A DNA stretch of 6,914 nt from Caryophanales bacterium UBA3668 (GTDB lineage: Bacteria; Bacillota_I; Bacilli_A; RFN20; CAG-826), in assembly GCA_002373085.1 (NCBI GenBank), contig DFJP01000016.1, positions 1 to 6,914 of the forward strand, written 5' to 3'. The notes below the pieces were generated by a model that made no database searches, had not been told where the DNA came from, and was given only the letters and a program-made list of their open reading frames with translations. Positions 1 to 5,832 of the stretch are shown one piece after another. Numbering within the stretch: the first letter of the stretch is position 1; every line of letters starts with the position of its first letter. A program made the translations under genes and the position numbers.

Positions 1-96
1 GGAGACTAATCTACCTAATGGTTTGTCAGTGGCATCAACGACATACCATTTTCTTTGGATTTCATTTGCTTTTGCAATAGTAGTTTGACGTTGCAT
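1..96 (-). CDS. rplM: Ribosomal protein L13 (uL13), N-terminal part only
   Basis: This is the first 32 codons of large-subunit ribosomal protein L13, an early-assembling protein that binds 23S rRNA. The rest lies beyond the left edge. The translated start reads [20 protein letters not shown] and continues [12 protein letters not shown]. This matches the bacterial L13 N-terminus, where a variable start is followed by the conserved KWYVVDA and LGRL blocks. The ATG at 96 is supported by a strong AAGGAGG ribosome binding site at 106-112, nine bases upstream. In Bacilli rplM is normally followed by rpsI (S9), which would lie outside this window. It has its own promoter and a structured leader, so it is probably transcribed separately from yebC. 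Identification is firm although only a fragment is visible. Confidence 0.93.
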   Translation of the reverse strand, partial: MQRQTTIAKANEIQRKWYVVDATDKPLGRLVS

Positions 97-105
97 ACAA
101 TTAAT

Positions 106-112
106 CCTCCTT
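106..112 (-). promoter_or_regulatory. rplM ribosome binding site
   Basis: AAGGAGG on the minus strand, nine bases before the rplM ATG. It is the best Shine-Dalgarno match in the window, fitting a highly expressed ribosomal protein gene, and it fixes the rplM start. Confidence 0.85.
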
Positions 113-120
113 TACCAAAC

Positions 121-170
121 TAACTTATTCCTTACCGGGGACTTCATTATTTTTGGCTTGTGCCGAGTTA
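121..170 (-). promoter_or_regulatory. Structured rplM 5' leader, candidate L13-type autoregulatory leader
   Basis: The rplM 5' untranslated region can fold. On the minus strand a closing stem pairs TAACT (170-166) with AGTTA (125-121). Inside it GGC/GCC can form a small hairpin around ACAA, and TCC/GGA can form another near the GC-rich CCCCGG block. This GC-rich stretch stands out in very AT-rich flanks. Firmicutes are known to carry an L13 leader RNA family upstream of rplM-rpsI, thought to let the ribosomal protein repress its own mRNA. Position and foldability fit that family, but I have not matched it to a covariance model, so the assignment is inference. Confidence 0.5.
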
Positions 171-171
171 A

Positions 172-200
172 ATAATATTATTTTTATCATCTTAAATCAA
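172..200 (-). promoter_or_regulatory. Predicted sigma-A type promoter of rplM
   Basis: On the minus strand TTGATT (200-195) and TATTAT (177-172) are separated by exactly 17 bases, each close to the -35 and -10 consensus. The predicted start site, about seven bases below the -10, falls at the beginning of the foldable leader. The surrounding DNA is AT-rich, so chance matches are possible, but the spacing and position between the yebC terminator and the leader are persuasive. Confidence 0.6.
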
Positions 201-241
201 TTAAATATTTTATTATTTAATTACTTAACCTTCGATTTATA

Positions 242-264
242 TAAAAAGAACCCTTTGGGTTCTT
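242..264 (-). terminator. Intrinsic terminator after yebC
   Basis: AAGAACCC and GGGTTCTT form a perfect 8-bp stem with a three-base loop (246-264), followed on the minus strand by TTTAT. It lies just past the yebC stop, so it should end the yebC transcript before the rplM promoter. The plus-strand side is also T-rich (TTATTTAGTTTTTT), but no plus-strand gene reads into it. Confidence 0.8.
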
Positions 265-286
265 ATTTAGTTTTTTAATAATTAGA

Positions 287-994
287 TTATTGCTTAACGT
301 TATGATAGACGTTTTGAACATCTTCAAGTTCATCAAGCATATCGATTAATTCGTCGAATTTTCTCTTATCTTCTGGATCTGTAATTTCAATTGGATCGTT
401 TGGTAAGAATGTAATTTCTGCTGTTTCGAATTCAGTGATACCCATTCCAGAAAGGACGTCTCTTGCTTGAGCGAATGCGGATGGTTCTACTAATACTTCG
501 ATAACTCCATCTTCTTCTGTAACTTCTCTAACATCGACATCACTTAAGATTAAAGTTTCTTCGACTTCATCTCTATTATTTCCGTTAAAGACTAAGACAC
601 CAGTTTCAGTAAAGTTGAAGATAACTGAACCCATATGTCCACCTTTTTTAGTAACAGTTGTTCTAACGTTAACTAACGCTCTATTGGTGTTATCAGTTAA
701 TGTATCAATAATTAATAAGCTTCCACCTGGACCAAAGAATTCATATCTGCCTTCTTCATAGCTTTCAGCGGAACCGCCTTTAGCTTTTTGAATAGCTCTT
801 TCAATAACATCTTTAGTAACGTGTTGGCTCTTCCATTTTTCAATCGCGGAACGTAATGCTAAGTTACTATCTGGATCAGGAACACCACTTTTTGCGGCCA
901 TGTAGATTTCTTTACTGGCTCTCATAAATAATGCGCTTCTAGCAGCAGCAGTTGCAGCCATAGCTTTTGCTCTTACTTCGTGTGCTCTTCCCAT
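287..994 (-). CDS. yebC: YebC/TACO1-family translation factor (YeeN/YebC2-like)
   Basis: A 235-residue protein, close to the usual family length of about 240. Family landmarks are an N-terminal helical domain (about 1-75) containing SGVPDPDSN (36-44) and ERAIQKAKGG (65-74), then YEFFGPGG (84-91), DTLTDNTNR (97-105) and KKGGHMGS (116-123), with an acidic C-terminus. The start MGRAHEVRAK is of the 'MGRA-EVRK' type found in Firmicutes and differs from the classical AGHSKWANIKHRK start of YebC, which points to the YeeN/YebC2 branch. The family was long annotated as a transcriptional regulator. Recent work instead assigns members a ribosome-associated role in translating difficult sequences such as proline runs, and mitochondrial TACO1 is a translational activator. 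The ATG at 994 has an AGAGGT ribosome site ten bases upstream. The gene has its own promoter and terminator and so looks monocistronic. Confidence 0.9.
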   Translation of the reverse strand: MGRAHEVRAKAMAATAAARSALFMRASKEIYMAAKSGVPDPDSNLALRSAIEKWKSQHVTKDVIERAIQKAKGGSAESYEEGRYEFFGPGGSLLIIDTLTDNTNRALVNVRTTVTKKGGHMGSVIFNFTETGVLVFNGNNRDEVEETLILSDVDVREVTEEDGVIEVLVEPSAFAQARDVLSGMGITEFETAEITFLPNDPIEITDPEDKRKFDELIDMLDELEDVQNVYHNVKQ

Positions 995-1022
995 AAATCT
1001 TTTTACCTCTATACGCTCAAAA

Positions 1023-1051
1023 ATAATATCACAATGTTATTTATATGAAAA
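1023..1051 (-). promoter_or_regulatory. Predicted extended -10 promoter of yebC
   Basis: On the minus strand TTTTCA (1051-1046) and TATTAT (1028-1023) are 17 bases apart. The -10 is preceded by TGA, giving the extended -10 form TGnTATTAT, which compensates for a weak -35. The predicted start site would leave a leader of roughly 20 bases containing the AGAGGT ribosome site. The setting is AT-rich, so this remains a prediction. Confidence 0.5.
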
Positions 1052-1070
1052 TATTTTCTTATTTTTATAA

Positions 1071-1116
1071 ATAAGGATAATTCTTTATGTGCGCATATGC
1101 GCGCATATATCCTTAT
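1071..1116 (-). terminator. Large intergenic hairpin after truA, possible operon terminator
   Basis: On the minus strand ATAAGGATA (1116-1108) pairs perfectly with TATCCTTAT (1079-1071), a 9-bp stem enclosing 28 bases. Inside, TGCGC and GCGCA can form a smaller GC-rich stem. It begins a few bases past the truA stop, where the five-gene operon should end. The following bases (TTATAAAAATAAG) are only weakly U-rich, so it is a poor classical terminator. It might instead protect the mRNA 3' end, or act at the DNA level. Confidence 0.4.
1086..1110. other. 25-bp alternating pyrimidine-purine tract with nested palindromes
   Basis: Every base from 1086 to 1110 alternates pyrimidine and purine. The tract contains the 12-bp palindrome GCGCATATGCGC (1091-1102) overlapping the 14-bp palindrome ATATGCGCGCATAT (1095-1108). 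Such tracts can adopt left-handed Z-DNA or extrude cruciforms, and palindromes of this size can be protein-binding sites. It is a GC-rich island in a very AT-rich spacer. What it does is unknown. Confidence 0.6.
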
Positions 1117-1119
1117 ATA

Positions 1120-1857
1120 TTAATAATGAACATTTACTAATGTTAATCCATTAGCAGGTGCTTTATATGCACATATTTCTCTAGGAGAATCACTATCTAA
1201 CATATCTAAGACGATTTCTGGATCTAAATCTTTATCACAAATATGTATTGCCATTCCTACTATCATTCTAATCATATATCTCATAAAGCCATTACCCACT
1301 AAAGTGATATAAATTAAATCCCCATGAGTGTCGACATCAATTGAATATATATTTCTCACAAAGTTAGCGTCATCTTCTTCTTTAGAAGTGAAATTTTTAA
1401 AGTTATGTTCACCAACAAAGTAGTTTAACACTTCTCTTATTTTATCTAAATCAATCTTCTCTGGATGTAGATATGCAGTATCATATAAGAATGGATCTTT
1501 AGACTGAGTAAGAATTGTGTATGTATAACACTTATTTTTCGCGGAATATCTCGCATGGAAATCTGGGTCTACTTCCTCTATATCTTCTATCTTAATATCA
1601 GGAGGAAGCATTTGATTAACTGAATATAAAAGTCGATTTAAATCAATCTCTCTATCTTCTATATCAAAATGGAATTTTTGTCCGAAAGCGTGCACTCCTG
1701 CATCAGTTCTACCTGCTCCATAAATATTAATTTCTTGGTTACCAAAAAACTTCGAAAGAGCTTTTTCTATCTCTTCTTCTACAGTATTTACGTTAGGTTG
1801 TTTTTGCCAACCATAATACTTAGTCCCTTTATACACACAAGATGCGAATAATCTCAT
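1120..1857 (-). CDS. truA: tRNA pseudouridine(38-40) synthase TruA
   Basis: A 245-residue TruA, the usual length. The enzyme converts uridines 38, 39 and 40 in the anticodon arm of many tRNAs to pseudouridine, working as a homodimer in the cytoplasm. The catalytic aspartate is D52 in GRTDAGVHA (49-57). Other family blocks are YYGWQKQP (14-21), FHARYSAKNKCYTY (100-113), GNGFMRYMIRMIVG (188-201) and the C-terminal KAPANGLTLVNVHY. No key residue is missing. The ATG at 1857 lies nine bases after the ecfT stop, and an AGGAAAG ribosome site overlaps that stop codon, so translation is probably coupled to ecfT. It is the last gene of the sigma-ecf-truA operon, and ecfT-truA adjacency is standard in Bacilli. 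Confidence 0.97.
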   Translation of the reverse strand: MRLFASCVYKGTKYYGWQKQPNVNTVEEEIEKALSKFFGNQEINIYGAGRTDAGVHAFGQKFHFDIEDREIDLNRLLYSVNQMLPPDIKIEDIEEVDPDFHARYSAKNKCYTYTILTQSKDPFLYDTAYLHPEKIDLDKIREVLNYFVGEHNFKNFTSKEEDDANFVRNIYSIDVDTHGDLIYITLVGNGFMRYMIRMIVGMAIHICDKDLDPEIVLDMLDSDSPREICAYKAPANGLTLVNVHY

Positions 1858-1866
1858 AAATCTTTC

Positions 1867-2751
1867 CTAAAATAGAGGTTTAGCCCCAAAAATCCAATAA
1901 ATCAAATCAATCTTGATGAAATTCTTATCGATGATGATCGCGGCGAGTAGTCCACCAAAAATAACGAGTCCGATTAGTAAGCCTACTAAATCGTTCCAGC
2001 CAAATCTTAAAACACGATATCTACTTCTTTTCGCGTATGGATTATATCCTCTAGCCTCCATCGCGTTAGATAATTCTTCACTTCTTCCAATTGCAGAAAC
2101 AAATAAAGGAATAATTAAAGAAACTATCGCGGATAATCTTTTAATTAATCCTCCGTGATCAAAATCTACTCCCCTAGAAGCTTGAGCCTTCATAATACGA
2201 TGAGTTTCATCTAATAAAGTAGGAATAAATCTTAAGGCAATACTTAAAGTCATCGCTACGATATGAGATGGGAATTTCACTAATTTAAGTGGGGTGAGAT
2301 ACCATTCAATTGCATAGGTTAAATCCATCGGTTTAGTGGTGCTAGTTAATATCATCGTAATCATAATCATCATAATTAATCTAAAAATGATATAACCACT
2401 TTGATAAAATGCATCGTAATTAACTCCATATCCTCCAATATAAAAAGCGATATGTGATGGATCATAATTAGGATTAGGAATAAAGATGTAGATGATAAGT
2501 AGGAACACTATCATCACCCACATTGCTCCTAAAGATTTAAATAAGTTAATAAAGTTAATCTTAGAGATAATCATTGTTATCACTAAGAACAAGAATAAGA
2601 ATCCTGTAAAGATTAAAGCAGTAGACCAAGTATCCACTCTTAAGAAGATAGACACTAATAATAAAGTCATAATAAAAAGTTTATTTCGTGGATCAAGACG
2701 ATGCACAAACGTGTTAAAAGGAGAATATCGACCAAATGTTAAATTGTTCAT
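1867..2751 (-). CDS. ecfT: ECF transporter transmembrane component EcfT
   Basis: A 294-residue membrane protein, slightly longer than the usual EcfT (about 265). It is the T component of an energy-coupling factor transporter, linking the paired ATPases to interchangeable substrate-binding S components that import vitamins and related micronutrients. The N-terminus has HRLDPRNK (17-24), typical of the family. Hydrophobic segments lie near 26-38, 44-62, 75-92, 118-137, 163-178, 208-222 and 254-275. The two short coupling-helix motifs that contact the ATPases are both present: ASRG (191-194) and ARG (233-235). The ATG at 2751 overlaps the ecfA2 stop as ATGA and has AAGGAG (2760-2765) eight bases upstream. 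No S component is encoded in the window, as expected for a group II system whose S genes are scattered. Confidence 0.95.
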   Translation of the reverse strand: MNNLTFGRYSPFNTFVHRLDPRNKLFIMTLLLVSIFLRVDTWSTALIFTGFLFLFLVITMIISKINFINLFKSLGAMWVMIVFLLIIYIFIPNPNYDPSHIAFYIGGYGVNYDAFYQSGYIIFRLIMMIMITMILTSTTKPMDLTYAIEWYLTPLKLVKFPSHIVAMTLSIALRFIPTLLDETHRIMKAQASRGVDFDHGGLIKRLSAIVSLIIPLFVSAIGRSEELSNAMEARGYNPYAKRSRYRVLRFGWNDLVGLLIGLVIFGGLLAAIIIDKNFIKIDLIYWIFGAKPLF

Positions 2752-3596
2752 TTGAGTATCTCCTTAAGTTGGACAAATAAATCATCCACTGTTCTTATTT
2801 TGTTTATGTCAATATTGACATTATGACTTTCTAATAATTTGCAGAATGAGAATAAAGGCGGAATATCAATTGAATAGTTAGATACATCTCCACTAAATAA
2901 AGTAGATGGAGATCCTTCAAAAGCAATATTGCCTTCATTAATTACAATGACATGGTCCGCGTGATTGAGGACTATTCCCATATCGTGAGTAACAATAATG
3001 ATGGTTTTACCATTTTTATTAAGATTCACAATTAAATCTAAAATGATTTTACTTCCTAAAGGATCTAAGCCTGCAGTAGGTTCATCTAAAATTAATACTT
3101 CTGGGTCGATTGCGATAATTCCGGCAATCGCCACTCTTCGCTTTTCTCCTCCAGATAATTCAAAAGGAGAACGTTTATAGAATGATTCATCTAAACCCAC
3201 TAATTTAAGTGCATCATGTGCTTTTGAAATAGCATCTTCTTCTTTATATCCATAATTCTTTAATCCAAAAGCGACATCTTTTTCGACTGTCTCTTCAAAT
3301 AGTTGATATTCAGGGAATTGGAAAACAATAGAGATATGTTTTCTAAGCTCTTTTATTTTCTTCAGTTTTTTAATATCACTACTAATAACAAAATCTTTAT
3401 ATGTAATCTTTCCGCTTGTTGGAATAATTAATCCATTTAATGTTTGTATTAAAGTGGACTTGCCACTTCCAGTATGACCAACAATCGCAGTGATTTTATT
3501 CTCTGGTATTTCTAAAGATACATCATGAAGTGCTTCCACTTCATTAGGAGTCTTTTTTAAATAGACATAAGAAAGATGTTCTATTTTGATTGCCAT
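2748..3596 (-). CDS. ecfA2: ECF transporter ATP-binding subunit EcfA2
   Basis: A 282-residue ABC ATPase, one half of the EcfA1-EcfA2 pair that drives vitamin uptake through EcfT. Visible motifs are Walker A GHTGSGKST (40-48), the Q-loop glutamine Q93 in FQFPEYQ, signature LSGGEKRR (147-154), Walker B with catalytic glutamate in LILDEPT (168-174, E172) and switch histidine H204. The GHTGSGKST form with LIQTLNGL directly after it marks the A2 rather than the A1 subunit. The signature ends in E rather than the textbook Q, a variant seen in this family. About 70 residues follow the ATPase core, as is usual for EcfA. The ATG at 3596 lies 16 bases inside the end of ecfA1 and has AGGAGA (3603-3608) six bases upstream. 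The gene ends with TGA in a four-base overlap with ecfT. Confidence 0.96.
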   Translation of the reverse strand: MAIKIEHLSYVYLKKTPNEVEALHDVSLEIPENKITAIVGHTGSGKSTLIQTLNGLIIPTSGKITYKDFVISSDIKKLKKIKELRKHISIVFQFPEYQLFEETVEKDVAFGLKNYGYKEEDAISKAHDALKLVGLDESFYKRSPFELSGGEKRRVAIAGIIAIDPEVLILDEPTAGLDPLGSKIILDLIVNLNKNGKTIIIVTHDMGIVLNHADHVIVINEGNIAFEGSPSTLFSGDVSNYSIDIPPLFSFCKLLESHNVNIDINKIRTVDDLFVQLKEILK

Positions 3597-4402
3597 AACA
3601 TCTCTCCTATTTCCTCTATTGTGGTCTTTTCAGTAACTTTTAAGCCAAGCTCTAAACATTTTTGTTTTAAAAGAACTTCAAAAGGAACACTTAAGTTATA
3701 TTTAGAAATAACTTCTCGGTTATTAAATAATTCACTTGGTAGACAAGATAACACTATCTCTCCTTCATGAAGGAGAATAATACGGTCACTTAAATATGCT
3801 TCTTCGATATCATGAGTAATAGAGATAATAGTTAACTTAGGATTTTCTTCTCTCATCTTTTTAATGAGATTAAGAATATCTTTCTTACCATTAGGATCAA
3901 GCATACTAGTGGCTTCATCTAAAATTAAAATATCTGGTTTTCTTACTAATGCATCAGCAATTGCTACTCTTTGTTTTTGACCACCAGAAAGGAAGCTAGG
4001 TTCCTTAGTTAAGAAATTCTCCATGCCCACTTTCGCTGCGTATTCCTTAACTAGGATTTCCATATCACTTCTAGCAACGTTGTCATTCTCTAAAGAGAAG
4101 GCAATATCATCTTCTACTGTTGCCCCAATAAATTGGTTATCTGGATTTTGGAAAACAATCGCGACTTTTTTTCTTATTTGTTGAAGATTGTCTTTATCTA
4201 AAGATAGACCGTTAATAATAATCTCACCGCTATCTTTGATAAGTAATCCAATCATTAATTTACATAAAGTGGATTTACCACATCCATTATGTCCAACAAT
4301 AGAAACATATTCCCCTTCTTCTATATCTAGAGATATGCCTTTTAGAACTGGGGAGTTATCGATGTATGAATATACTAAGTTTTTAATTTCAACGCTTTTC
4401 AC
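3581..4402 (-). CDS. ecfA1: ECF transporter ATP-binding subunit EcfA1
   Basis: A 273-residue ABC ATPase, the A1 partner in the ECF energising module. Motifs are Walker A GHNGCGKST (37-45), Q-loop Q85 in FQNPDNQ, signature LSGGQKQR (138-145), Walker B LILDEAT (159-165, catalytic E163) and switch H197. GHNG in Walker A and FQNPDNQ are typical of the A1 subunit; the cysteine at 41 in place of the usual serine is a mild variant. The start is GTG at 4402, the only canonical start near the expected N-terminus, because an in-frame stop lies a short way upstream. There is no Shine-Dalgarno sequence before it. Instead a perfect TATAAT ends seven bases upstream, so leaderless initiation is possible, alongside coupling to the sigma gene that stops 26 bases before. 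Confidence 0.95.
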   Translation of the reverse strand: MKSVEIKNLVYSYIDNSPVLKGISLDIEEGEYVSIVGHNGCGKSTLCKLMIGLLIKDSGEIIINGLSLDKDNLQQIRKKVAIVFQNPDNQFIGATVEDDIAFSLENDNVARSDMEILVKEYAAKVGMENFLTKEPSFLSGGQKQRVAIADALVRKPDILILDEATSMLDPNGKKDILNLIKKMREENPKLTIISITHDIEEAYLSDRIILLHEGEIVLSCLPSELFNNREVISKYNLSVPFEVLLKQKCLELGLKVTEKTTIEEIGEMLWQSK

Positions 4403-4409
4403 GCTGGAT

Positions 4410-4415
4410 ATTATA
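4410..4415 (-). promoter_or_regulatory. Candidate -10 element directly before ecfA1
   Basis: A perfect TATAAT (4415-4410) on the minus strand. Its last base is seven bases from the ecfA1 GTG, so a transcript starting at the usual distance would begin at or next to the start codon. The -35 is weak: the best hexamer at 17-base spacing is TAAAGA, three of six matches. The hexamer could be chance in AT-rich DNA. If real, it gives ecfA1-ecfA2-ecfT-truA a promoter independent of the sigma gene. Confidence 0.35.
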
Positions 4416-4428
4416 CACGATATTTTGA

Positions 4429-5049
4429 TTATTCTTTAGAATTAAACAAAATAAATATTATTTTCTCCTTAATCTTTTCAATTCTATTTCTTACCGTATG
4501 ATACTTTTTCTCATATTTAGAAGCTATTTCATTTATCGATTCCTCGAAGAAATAATGCTTCCTAAACATATCAACAGAGATTTTATCTAGTTTGTAATAA
4601 GTAGGATTCTCCACAATGTCTCTAATTCTTTCTATTAAGACATTATTCATCGCATCTTCACTTACTTCTTCACTACAAGCGATAATCATCTCCTCTTCGT
4701 AACTAGTAAGTCCTTCTTGTCTTCCTATATATGTTTTAAAGCCTGAAATACTTAAAGAGTTATCTTTAACATGTTCTTTCATATTATGTTTTGCAATAAC
4801 TTGCCAATAAACATAAAACGAACCTTTATAGTTATAGTTTTCTAAGGCCACCATTAAGGAAGTAAGACCAATAGAGACTAAATCATCATATTCTGCAGTT
4901 GTTACATCCCAGAATATTCTTTTTAAAGCACCAGCTTCTTTTCTTGACGCAATAGTAAATCTTCTTACTAATTCGTTAGATGCATCAATGTTATTGCTCT
5001 TCTTATATAGCCTTACTAGTTCTTCATTGGTTAAGAATTTTACTTTAAT
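4429..5049 (-). CDS. Small sigma-70-family sigma factor (SigH-like), probable ATT start
   Basis: The frame is open from the tandem stops after rlmB (TAA TAG, 5103-5098) to TAA at 4429. The proposed 206-residue protein starts MKVKFLTNEELVRLYKK if ATT at 5049 initiates. Residues 24-95 look like sigma region 2: EYDDLVSIGLTSLMVALENY (53-72) aligns with the GADREDIVQEGMIGLYKAI part of SigH, followed by a basic helix ending near 95. Residues about 140-200 look like region 4, with a helix-turn-helix in SINEIASKYEKKYHTVRNRI. The length matches SigH-type factors, and the place after cysS-rlmB is that of sigH in Bacillus. There is no ATG, GTG or TTG in frame before 4854; starting there (141 residues) would delete half of region 2, and it lacks a ribosome site. 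GAGG (5062-5059) is the only ribosome-site candidate, nine bases before ATT. Alternatives are a sequencing error for ATG or a decaying gene. Family assignment is fairly sure; start and target promoters are not. Confidence 0.72.
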   Translation of the reverse strand: MKVKFLTNEELVRLYKKSNNIDASNELVRRFTIASRKEAGALKRIFWDVTTAEYDDLVSIGLTSLMVALENYNYKGSFYVYWQVIAKHNMKEHVKDNSLSISGFKTYIGRQEGLTSYEEEMIIACSEEVSEDAMNNVLIERIRDIVENPTYYKLDKISVDMFRKHYFFEESINEIASKYEKKYHTVRNRIEKIKEKIIFILFNSKE

Positions 5050-5078
5050 AAAAAAGATCCTCGCTTTCTGGAGGACCT
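5050..5078 (-). terminator. Intrinsic terminator between rlmB and the sigma gene
   Basis: On the minus strand AGGTCCTC (5078-5071) pairs with GAGGATCT (5062-5055) through eight pairs including one G-U, with an eight-base loop. The six-T run (5055-5050) follows without gap. It lies 22 bases after the rlmB stop and should end the cysS-rlmB transcript at least partly. Read on the plus strand the same hairpin is followed by TGTTTT, but no plus-strand gene needs it. Its 3' arm carries the only ribosome-site-like GAGG for the sigma gene, which begins immediately after the T run, so it may control that gene as well. Confidence 0.78.
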
Positions 5079-5100
5079 GTTTTACTAAGGCGTGGGACTA

Positions 5101-5832
5101 TTAACTACGAATTCTCGATAGTAAGATTCCTGCCGCAACCGATGCGTTAAGAGAGTTAACGTGTCCGTATTGAGGAATCTTCACAACATAGTCACTATTT
5201 TTAATCACTAGTTGAGATACTCCCTTTCCTTCACTACCAATAACTAAGGCAACGGGAAAATCATAAGTTAATTTGGAATAATCTATCGTGGCGCTTCCAT
5301 CTGTTGAAACCACCCAAAAACCATTATCTTTGAGTCTTTGAAGAGTTTGATTTATGCTTCCTATTTGACAAACAGGAACATAATTTATCGCACCTGCGCT
5401 AGATTTAGCAACTGTCGCGTTAAGAGGTACTTGATTGTGTTTTGGAATTAGGACCCCAGTCACATTAAACACATCACAGCTTCTTAAAATAGCACCCAAA
5501 TTATGTGGATCTTCTATTCCATCTAATATGACGATAACTGGGAGTTCAACTTTTCTACTCCTTCTTAATATCTCATCTAAATCGATATATTCATAAGGTT
5601 TAATTTCAGCGACTATTCCTTGATGAACTCCTCCATTACTTTTGGAGTCAAGTTCTGCTTGGTTAACAACCTTGATATATGGTTTCTTTTCTTGGAGAAG
5701 TAAGTTAATATCCTTGTCCGAAAAATTGTTTGTGATAAAAACTTTTAAAACACGATTTGCTCTAAGCGCTTCCTTGACAGGGTTCCTCCCAATGATGAGA
5801 TTAACGGTTTCTACTTTATGATTATTTCTCAT
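5101..5832 (-). CDS. rlmB: 23S rRNA (guanosine-2'-O)-methyltransferase RlmB (SpoU/TrmH family)
   Basis: A 243-residue SPOUT-fold enzyme using S-adenosylmethionine to 2'-O-methylate a guanosine in the peptidyl-transferase region of 23S rRNA (G2251 in E. coli). An N-terminal RNA-binding domain opens with IIGRNPVKEAL (13-23). The knotted catalytic domain has motif 1 LDGIEDPHNLGAILRSC (103-119, with N111 and R117), motif 2 ALVIGSEGKG (195-204, E201) and motif 3 SLNASVAAGI (227-236). Length is normal. The ATG at 5832 shares one base with the cysS stop (TAATG) and has AAAGG nine bases upstream, so translation is probably coupled to cysS. The gene ends with two successive stops, TAA TAG. In Bacillus mrnC (Mini-III RNase) lies between cysS and rlmB; it is absent here. 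Specificity for the exact nucleotide is inferred from the family, and other SpoU-family targets are possible. Confidence 0.92.
   Translation of the reverse strand: MRNNHKVETVNLIIGRNPVKEALRANRVLKVFITNNFSDKDINLLLQEKKPYIKVVNQAELDSKSNGGVHQGIVAEIKPYEYIDLDEILRRSRKVELPVIVILDGIEDPHNLGAILRSCDVFNVTGVLIPKHNQVPLNATVAKSSAGAINYVPVCQIGSINQTLQRLKDNGFWVVSTDGSATIDYSKLTYDFPVALVIGSEGKGVSQLVIKNSDYVVKIPQYGHVNSLNASVAAGILLSRIRS

Noticed and set aside
1669..4439. Plus-strand open frames at 1669-1851, 1913-2158, 2492-2755, 2998-3180, 3576-3770 and 4188-4439
   Set aside because: They lie opposite strongly recognised genes (truA, ecfT, ecfA2, ecfA1), have no family resemblance, and their products look like reverse-complement shadows.
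4429..4854. Sigma gene starting at the internal ATG 4854 (141 residues)
   Set aside because: The frame continues upstream with sigma region 2 sequence, and there is no ribosome site before this ATG. Starting there would remove much of region 2.
5047..5056. Programmed -1 frameshift at the slippery TTTTTTA before the sigma gene
   Set aside because: The frame that would feed the slip contains TAG TAA shortly upstream and no start codon, so no ribosome would arrive in that frame.
5098..5103. RlmB-sigma fusion by stop-codon readthrough, since both are in the same frame
   Set aside because: Two adjacent stops (TAA TAG) and a terminator hairpin separate them, so readthrough is very unlikely.
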